NCBI GenBank assembly: GCA_009783885.1
Contig: WRCN01000001.1
Span: 100,821-164,820 of the forward strand
Length of the DNA stretch: 64,000 nucleotides
Source: Bacteroidales bacterium
GTDB taxonomy: Bacteria > Bacteroidota > Bacteroidia > Bacteroidales > P3
Reading direction: 5' to 3'
The notes beneath the pieces were generated by a model. The model had not been told where the DNA came from and ran no database searches. It saw only the letters and a list, made by a program, of their open reading frames with translations. Shown here piece by piece: positions 58,389-64,000 of this stretch. The stretch's first letter is position 1, and each line of letters opens with the position of its first letter. The position numbers and the translations under genes were made by a program.

Positions 58389-60053
58389 ATGAACATTGCA
58401 ACCCTTCTCGAAACCCTCGATAGTTACCTCGGCAGCAGCAGTTGGTTCGTGTTTCTCTTACTCGGAACAGGACTATTTTTCACGATTTACCTGCGTTTTC
58501 CGCAAGTTCGGTATTTCAAACATGCTATTCGCATCACACGTGGACGCTTTGACAAAGCCGACCATCCCGGCGACACGACACACTATGGAGCACTTTCGGC
58601 AGCCCTTTCAGGAACACTTGGAACAGGCAACATTGCAGGAGTTGCGTTGGCAATTCATTTGGGAGGTCCCGCCGCTTTGTTTTGGATGATGATGACCGCC
58701 GTTTTAGGTATGGCAACGAAGATGGTTGAGGTTTCGCTTTCGCATAAATACCGCGAAATTGCTTCCGACGGCACCATTTCCGGAGGACCAATGTATTACA
58801 TGAAAAACCGTCTCAACTGGAAAGTTCTTGCAGCGATTTTCGCGTTTTGTACCATCATTTCGAGTATTGGCACAGGAAATTTACCTCAAATCAATTCCAT
58901 CGCAAACTCATTCGAATCAGCGTTTGGCGTTGACAAACTTTTAACCGGCGGAGTTTTGGCGATTATTTTAGCCATCATCCTTTTGGGCGGCATCAAACGC
59001 ATTGCCAACGTTGCATCAGCAGTGATTCCGTTTATGATATTTCTTTATTTCATTGGTGGAATGGCTGTTTTGATTTACAATTATCAAAATATTTTACCAT
59101 CAATCGGCTCGGTGTTTTCCAATGTTTTTACGAGTGCATCAGCCACCGGAGGCTTTTTGGGTGCTGCTTTTGCGTGGGTGTTTAATCGCGGTGTGAATCG
59201 CGGATTGTTTAGCAATGAAGCCGGGCAAGGCTCTGCACCAATCGCACATGCTGCGGCGAAAGCCGACGAACCCGTTTCCGAAGGCATGGTTTCGCTTCTT
59301 GAGCCGTTTATTGATACGATTATTATTTGTTTTTTCACGGGAATTGTGTTGATCAGTTCGGGAGTTTGGTCGGAACGCGTGGATACATCGTTTCAAAGAA
59401 CCGACACCTATATCGTGCAACAAACCGACAATACCGAACACCTTCTCGCATTTTTTTCCAATCAAAGAGAAGGTGATTATCTCGTTTTTTCGGGCGATAT
59501 CCTTGTGGAAGAAGGTATTATTACATCGCCAGTAACTGTGCTTCACAACCGCTCTATTGCCGAAAATGTTCGCGTTACAGATAGAAATAATGAGCCGTTT
59601 AACGGCACGCTCAACGTTGCAAAATCCCGAATTTCCAACGATGTTTCCCTTTCGGGGAAATCGCTGTTGCACTCGGCGCCATTGACTACCGAAGCATTTT
59701 CACGCAGTCTGTTCGGCGATTTCGGACGATATATTATTCCGTTGTGCTTGCTGTTTTTTGCGTTTACAACGTCTTTGTCGTGGGGATATTACGGCGATCG
59801 CGCGGTGGTTTATCTGTTCGGTGTTAAATGGGTAACACCGTTCCGATTATTTTATGTGGTTGCGTTTGCTGCGGGCGCAGTTATCGACACAACATTAGTG
59901 TGGCTCTTTACAGGTATTGCCATTGTGTTGATGGCATTACCCAACCTCATCGGAATTCTTTGGCTGCACAAAGAAATGCGCTCCGAAATCAAAAAATACT
60001 GGGAAAAATTCCGACAAGAATATCCGAAAGAGAAAGCACCGAAACGGTGGTAA
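58389..60053 (+). CDS. Alanine or glycine:cation symporter (AGCS family) with an internal insertion
   Basis: 554 residues from ATG 58389. Family signatures are SGTLGTGNIAGVALAIHLGGP, MATKMVEVSLSHKYR and FNRGVNRGLFSNEAGQGSAP. Normal members have about 450-480 residues; here residues ~335-430 (GVWSERVDTSFQRTDTY ... GKSLLHSAPLTTEAF) form a hydrophilic, beta-rich extra segment between two membrane helices, probably periplasmic. Imports alanine or glycine with Na+. The remaining core is intact. Confidence 0.92.
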   Translation: MNIATLLETLDSYLGSSSWFVFLLLGTGLFFTIYLRFPQVRYFKHAIRITRGRFDKADHPGDTTHYGALSAALSGTLGTGNIAGVALAIHLGGPAALFWMMMTAVLGMATKMVEVSLSHKYREIASDGTISGGPMYYMKNRLNWKVLAAIFAFCTIISSIGTGNLPQINSIANSFESAFGVDKLLTGGVLAIILAIILLGGIKRIANVASAVIPFMIFLYFIGGMAVLIYNYQNILPSIGSVFSNVFTSASATGGFLGAAFAWVFNRGVNRGLFSNEAGQGSAPIAHAAAKADEPVSEGMVSLLEPFIDTIIICFFTGIVLISSGVWSERVDTSFQRTDTYIVQQTDNTEHLLAFFSNQREGDYLVFSGDILVEEGIITSPVTVLHNRSIAENVRVTDRNNEPFNGTLNVAKSRISNDVSLSGKSLLHSAPLTTEAFSRSLFGDFGRYIIPLCLLFFAFTTSLSWGYYGDRAVVYLFGVKWVTPFRLFYVVAFAAGAVIDTTLVWLFTGIAIVLMALPNLIGILWLHKEMRSEIKKYWEKFRQEYPKEKAPKRW

Positions 60054-60072
60054 AAAAAGGTTAAAATAGCAA

Positions 60073-60220
60073 GGGGATTTCTCGCTTCGCTCGAAATGAC
60101 GAGGTTTTTTAGAGAGGAGGAATGTAGGGGCGAGGCATGCCTCGCCCCTACATTCTTTTCCCACACCACAACGCTGTCATTCCGAGCGGAGCATACGAAG
60201 TATGCGAAGTCGAGGAATCT
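60073..60220. repeat. Composite nested palindrome between convergent genes (copy 3)
   Basis: Outer arms GGATTTCTCGCTTCGCTCGA (from about 60075) and GTCATTCCGAGCGGAGCATA...GTCGAGGAATCT (to 60220). The inner part is a perfect 36-base palindrome of the GTAGGGGC family (60120-60155). Ends six bases before the stop codon of the convergent DMT transporter gene. Confidence 0.85.
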
Positions 60221-60225
60221 GTTTG

Positions 60226-61116
60226 CTATTTTTGACCCTTCCGCCTCAGACTCGATAAATAAACTCCCAGCAAAATAATCAACAAACAGTAAATATGGAT
60301 TGAACGAATCGCCTCGCCATCCCAAATGCCCCAAAGCAGAGCGAAAAACGGTACAACATACGTTGCCGACGAAGCAAAAACAGGACCTGCACGATGAATG
60401 AGATTATAGTAAACAAACAGCGAAAGAACAGAGCCGAATAAAGCCAATATCAACGTTGCAATTAAACTCGAGTAAAAATCGGGCGAAAGCATTGGCGTTT
60501 TCAAATCCGTGAAACCAAGCATGAGTCCTGCCAAAGGTCCAACAAAAAAGAAACTCAACGATGTAATCTGAATGCCGTTCAAATTCTGCAATCTATATTT
60601 GATCAAATTCGAACTAACGCCATACATCGCAGTTGCTATCACAATCAACCAAACATATCGGTTGATACTTCCCAAAGCACTCAAATTTCCATCGCTCATC
60701 AACCAAAACGCACCGAAAAATCCTACAAAAATACCGATATACTGCCAAACACTCGGTCTGTTTCCAAAAAAAATCACACCAATAGCCAATACAAAAAACG
60801 GCGCTATCGCATTCAAAATTCCCGCCAACGAACTCGTGATTTCCGATTGTGCCAACGTAAACAAAACGGCAGGAATAAAATTTCCAATCATTCCCAACGT
60901 GATGAGATAACCGATGTTTTTCTTGTTGATTAATCGTAAATTTTTAATCGCAATCGGCAACATAATCACAAAACTTAAAAAGATTCGCATGGCGCCAACT
61001 TGCATATAATCGAAAGCCTCCAATCCTCTTTTCATCAGAATGAACGACGATCCCCAAACCATCGAAAGGAAAAGGATTGCGAGCCACTGCCAGCGTTTTT
61101 TTTCTAAACTGAACAT
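60226..61116 (-). CDS. EamA/DMT family transporter
   Basis: 296 residues with ten predicted membrane segments in two EamA repeats (LSMVWGSSFILMKRGLEAF at ~16-35; ATAMYGVSSNLIKYRLQNL at ~160-180). Drug/metabolite transporter superfamily, likely exporter; substrate cannot be deduced. Confidence 0.9.
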   Translation of the reverse strand: MFSLEKKRWQWLAILFLSMVWGSSFILMKRGLEAFDYMQVGAMRIFLSFVIMLPIAIKNLRLINKKNIGYLITLGMIGNFIPAVLFTLAQSEITSSLAGILNAIAPFFVLAIGVIFFGNRPSVWQYIGIFVGFFGAFWLMSDGNLSALGSINRYVWLIVIATAMYGVSSNLIKYRLQNLNGIQITSLSFFFVGPLAGLMLGFTDLKTPMLSPDFYSSLIATLILALFGSVLSLFVYYNLIHRAGPVFASSATYVVPFFALLWGIWDGEAIRSIHIYCLLIILLGVYLSSLRRKGQK

Positions 61117-61122
61117 GGATTA

Positions 61123-62133
61123 TTACGGTTCTATTTGTTCTATCAACTTATCAAAATCGGATTGATACGTTTTATCTTGGATAACACGATATTTATCAAA
61201 CTCGCTTTCGGCAAAGGTTTTGGCGATTTCGTGCGTTACTTTTCCTATTCCATCGCCAATTTTTTCATCGTTGAAATTCAAAAAAGCATCTAATTTGGTT
61301 TTCCAATCTTCCATCGTCATTGGAATAAATTTTCGGGCTTGTCGGTTTGCATAATCCAAATACATCGTAACGATTTCGTTAAGTTCAGAAAGTTCTAATT
61401 TCGATAAATAATTCTTTGCAATGCTCACATCTGTTTTGATAATTTTGCCGTGAGGAGCGTTTTTCCAATTGGTCAAGCCCATATTCTCTTTTTTAGAACT
61501 GGCACGTTTCACGATTAATTCCGCAGCGGTATTTTGATGAATAGCAAAATGCAATTTGTTTTGAACGGTCGCAAAAAAAGTTTTGGTAACCGGACTGCCG
61601 GAATCGTAATCAACGGCTGTTGCGTAAATATCGGTAATTTTTTGATAAAATTTTCGCTCACTTGCTCGAATTTCCTGGATTTCGGAGATTAGTTCGTCAA
61701 AATAATCTTTGGAGAATACCTGATCGTTGATCAAACGATTTTTATCCAATACATAGCCTTTTCTTGAAAAATTGCTCAAAACGTTTGTTGCCCATTGTCG
61801 AAACAAAATTGCCCGTTGCGAATCCGCACGATAACCAACGGCTATAATTGCCTCTAAACTATAGAAGTTAACATTGTAATTTTTGCCGTCGTCGGCAGTA
61901 TGTAGGAATTTCCGACATACTGAATTTTCATCTAATTCTCCACTCGAAAAGATATTTTTCAGATGTTCGACAATCGTAGGGCGTGTTTTTTGAAATAAAC
62001 CGGCAATAGCCTCGACACGTAGCCAAACGTTTTCATCTTCGACACGAACTGCGATACCGTCTTCATCGTTTTGTCGTGTGAAAATCAAAAAATCACTTGT
62101 TGAATTGCGAATTTGAATTTGTTTGTTATTCAC
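61123..62133 (-). CDS. RhuM family protein
   Basis: 336 residues. The RhuM pattern is clear: DGIAVRVEDENVWLRVEAIA, LFQKTRPTIVEHLKNIF, YNVNFYSLEAIIAVGYR, SQRAILFRQWATNVL, and the C-terminal KLELSELNEIVTMYLDYA. RhuM proteins come from a Salmonella pathogenicity-island gene of unknown biochemical function, have Bro-N/KilA-like DNA-binding features and are often found in mobile or defence regions. Six bases separate it from the DMT transporter gene start. Confidence 0.9.
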   Translation of the reverse strand: MNNKQIQIRNSTSDFLIFTRQNDEDGIAVRVEDENVWLRVEAIAGLFQKTRPTIVEHLKNIFSSGELDENSVCRKFLHTADDGKNYNVNFYSLEAIIAVGYRADSQRAILFRQWATNVLSNFSRKGYVLDKNRLINDQVFSKDYFDELISEIQEIRASERKFYQKITDIYATAVDYDSGSPVTKTFFATVQNKLHFAIHQNTAAELIVKRASSKKENMGLTNWKNAPHGKIIKTDVSIAKNYLSKLELSELNEIVTMYLDYANRQARKFIPMTMEDWKTKLDAFLNFNDEKIGDGIGKVTHEIAKTFAESEFDKYRVIQDKTYQSDFDKLIEQIEP

Positions 62134-62152
62134 GTTAATTTTTTAATTTTGT

Positions 62153-62569
62153 TTATTCGCCAATAATTTTCACTAATACTCTTTTGGAACGTTTGCCATC
62201 AAACTCGCCGTAAAAAATTTGTTCCCAAGTGCCGAAATCCAACTTGCCGTTAGTAACAGCCACAACCACTTCGCGCCCCATTATTTGTCGCTTCAAATGA
62301 GCATCGGCGTTGTCCTCAAAGCCATTGTGTCGATATTGCGAATGCGGTTTTTCGGGTGCAAGTTTTTCGAGCCATACTTCATAGTCGTGGTGCAAACCAC
62401 TTTCATCATCGTTGATAAACACGCTTGCGGTGATGTGCATGGCGTTGCACAATACCAAGCCTTCTTTGATTCCGCTTTCACGCAAACACGCATCTACATA
62501 AGGTGTAATATTGATGAACTCACGGCGGTGCGTGGTGTTGAAGGTTAGTTCTTTTCGATAAGTTTTCAT
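62153..62569 (-). CDS. YjbQ family protein (UPF0047)
   Basis: 138 residues. [57 protein letters not shown] and [18 protein letters not shown] ending ([15 protein letters not shown]) are the family signature with conserved His residues. Reported as promiscuous thiamine-phosphate synthase in some bacteria; physiological role unclear. Confidence 0.93.
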   Translation of the reverse strand: MKTYRKELTFNTTHRREFINITPYVDACLRESGIKEGLVLCNAMHITASVFINDDESGLHHDYEVWLEKLAPEKPHSQYRHNGFEDNADAHLKRQIMGREVVVAVTNGKLDFGTWEQIFYGEFDGKRSKRVLVKIIGE

Positions 62570-62670
62570 AGCAATTTAATTTCCGGTTGGTTGTATAGTG
62601 GCGGTTTCGATCATCAGCATAACCGTTTTTTGTGGTGCTCTTGGGCGGTGCATAACGCCTTTTGTAATGG

Positions 62671-63804
62671 TTATTTCCAAGTGTAATTTTTATTAAAATT
62701 ATCAATACTTTCAAAAGTTTTTAAGTTCTTTCTTTCCTTCTTGTTAAGCGAAAATAAATTGCATACTTTATCAATATACTGAGGACTGTTAATTTCAGGG
62801 TTAACAATAGTAATTATTTTTTTGGAGTTTTTATACCAATTTAAATCCCCATACTCAATAATTGCTCTTCTAAAAAGAGAATTTGCTTCAAAATCAAAAT
62901 CGGGAAAGGAATAGCCAATTATTATTATTTCATCAGCATTTTGAAGTTTATCGCTTGCGATTTTCGCTTGTAATGAAAAAACTCTATTTGTTCTGTAAGA
63001 TTTGTGTGCATGAGGTGGAATAATCATCAAATTTAATAGTGAACCACAATAATCACATGTCCAAAGATTGCCATGAAAATCTCCGTCAATATTAAAAACG
63101 GCAGGAATAGTATGGCGAACGCAAGATTTATCTTTACAATTATACCAATTTATTGAACCGTGTAGTTTTAGAAAATAAGGTTTATGATAATTGTTAAAAG
63201 CATAATCATAGAAATCTAAATTCTTATTTGATTGAATAGGCACTAATAGATTATAAGTGTTGTTTAGAGTTTTTTTTCCAATTTTTGTTTCGTTTAATAC
63301 TGACTCTATAATACAGTCCCAGTTATAAGTAATTATGGTGTCGGCTTCAGTTAAAGACTTACTTATGTTTTCATAAAGTTCTCGGTCGAATTGCTGGTAG
63401 TGGTACTCTTCCAAAACGTTGAATAAAAATTGTAATAGTTCTTTTTTGGCTTTATTGACTAATGATATTTCGTCGTGAAAATAATAATCTCCTTGCTCAA
63501 TAAATTCAAGGAACGAGTAGACTTCTTCTATATTAACATCAGAGTCAATGTCAGTATGGTATTTTTTATTACTAAATTTTTTTTTTGACTTGACATTAAA
63601 AAAACCTTGAATAAATTTATTGAGAGATGAATTGTAAAAACAATAGTCTTTTAGATGGCTACTGTTCTGTATTGTATTAACATATTCTGATTTAAAAAAT
63701 TCTCTTGCCAAAGGAATTGGAATATCTAAATTTCTAGTGGCGTGTTTTGAAGCACCGGCACCCAATACAAAAACTCTTCTTTTTTTATCTTTATACATGC
63801 TCAT
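62671..63804 (-). CDS. SIR2-like NAD-binding domain protein
   Basis: 377 residues. RVFVLGAGASKHATRNLDIP is the N-terminal glycine-rich NAD loop, IITYNWDCIIESVL corresponds to the catalytic-region TxNxD of SIR2-like enzymes, FLKLHGSINWY carries the conserved His, a zinc-ribbon-like Cys set follows (CKDKSC...CDYCG), and EIIIIGYSFPDFD completes the fold. Such proteins often degrade NAD+ in phage defence when paired with a sensor; no partner is visible before the window ends. TATCTTTG promoter at 63846-63853 (minus strand). Confidence 0.85.
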   Translation of the reverse strand: MSMYKDKKRRVFVLGAGASKHATRNLDIPIPLAREFFKSEYVNTIQNSSHLKDYCFYNSSLNKFIQGFFNVKSKKKFSNKKYHTDIDSDVNIEEVYSFLEFIEQGDYYFHDEISLVNKAKKELLQFLFNVLEEYHYQQFDRELYENISKSLTEADTIITYNWDCIIESVLNETKIGKKTLNNTYNLLVPIQSNKNLDFYDYAFNNYHKPYFLKLHGSINWYNCKDKSCVRHTIPAVFNIDGDFHGNLWTCDYCGSLLNLMIIPPHAHKSYRTNRVFSLQAKIASDKLQNADEIIIIGYSFPDFDFEANSLFRRAIIEYGDLNWYKNSKKIITIVNPEINSPQYIDKVCNLFSLNKKERKNLKTFESIDNFNKNYTWK

Positions 63805-64000
63805 AGAGGATTGTGGTTAATTGTTTTCGACTTTTTAAATATTTACAAAGATACGAAAAAAAATTGAAATTATATTAAAAATTGGTTCAAGATTAGAATA
63901 ATGGATTATTTCTTAAATTTTTCTGCAAATATACGAATAAATTTTGATTTCTCAAATTATATCTAAATTCACACTCTTTGATGTGTAAATAAAGCTTGTG

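Noticed and set aside
62585..62670. Two GTTATGC cores (minus strand) after the SIR2-like gene, possibly an attC remnant
   Set aside because: No complementary left arm resembling GCGGTTTGGCG is present; seven-base cores occur by chance.

Overview
The window looks like the chromosome of an anaerobic member of the Bacteroidota (probably Bacteroidales-like). The promoters follow the phylum pattern (TTTG, about 20 bases, TAnnTTTG, seen again and again as TATCTTTGCAA), Shine-Dalgarno sequences are mostly absent, and the gene content includes a large pyruvate:ferredoxin oxidoreductase, an Oar-like TonB receptor with a carboxypeptidase-regulatory domain, DUF5686, a FISUMP-type secreted protein and long-form AGCS/NSS sodium symporters. 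No rRNA, tRNA, CRISPR array or complete transposon was recognised.

Layout. 1-2.1 kb: end of uvrC, a small membrane protein and an acidic-tail protein. 2.1-10.8 kb: a phosphorus-acquisition block with two phosphate transporters carrying PhoU-like tails, divergent from an Oar-like TonB receptor and a nucleotide pyrophosphatase/phosphodiesterase; the shared upstream region holds TTAACA-N5-TTAACA repeats resembling Pho boxes. 10.9-14.4 kb: cinA, ugd, rfbD. 14.4-16.7 kb: accessory array 1. 16.8-25.7 kb: nifJ, folD, ffh, a lipid kinase and a SUI1 gene, interrupted by a decayed accessory module at 23.65-24.35 kb. 25.7-31.6 kb: accessory array 2. 31.7-61 kb: mostly housekeeping (dgt, tsaC, pgm, xerC/D, hpf, mnmE, relA/spoT, tsaB, eno, ftsB, lgt, alaS, tex) with transporters and envelope proteins. 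61-63.8 kb: RhuM, YjbQ and a SIR2-like protein.

The most interesting content is a module present three times (14.45-15.16, 23.66-24.34 and 30.89-31.62 kb). Each copy has a gene for a different small PBECR-like (phage Barnase/EndoU/ColicinE5-D/RelE-like) nuclease. Each has a conserved upstream leader that ends in the same GAGCGTTATATAG block, with inverted repeats in two copies. Each has a convergent small RNA driven by a homologous promoter (TTTG-N20-TAAyTTTG). In all three copies the nuclease stop codon lies inside, or at the base of, the RNA's terminator hairpin. This looks like an undescribed RNA/nuclease pair, possibly toxin-antitoxin-like; that role is inference.

Two of the three modules sit at the head of gene-cassette arrays. 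The arrays carry attC-like recombination sites (R'' YAAC, GCGGTTTGGCG / CGCCAAG, GTTA R'), including two ~130-base sites that are nearly identical although 12.5 kb apart. No integron integrase lies in the window, so these are integrase-less attC clusters as far as can be seen. The cassettes encode a thioredoxin-like protein, membrane and secreted proteins, an HNH nuclease and a DUF1016 nuclease.

The housekeeping half is peppered with short palindromic repeats of several families. Some are inserted in frame inside essential-type genes (dgt, mnmE twice, a heptosyltransferase), and three composite nested palindromes each lie between convergent genes.
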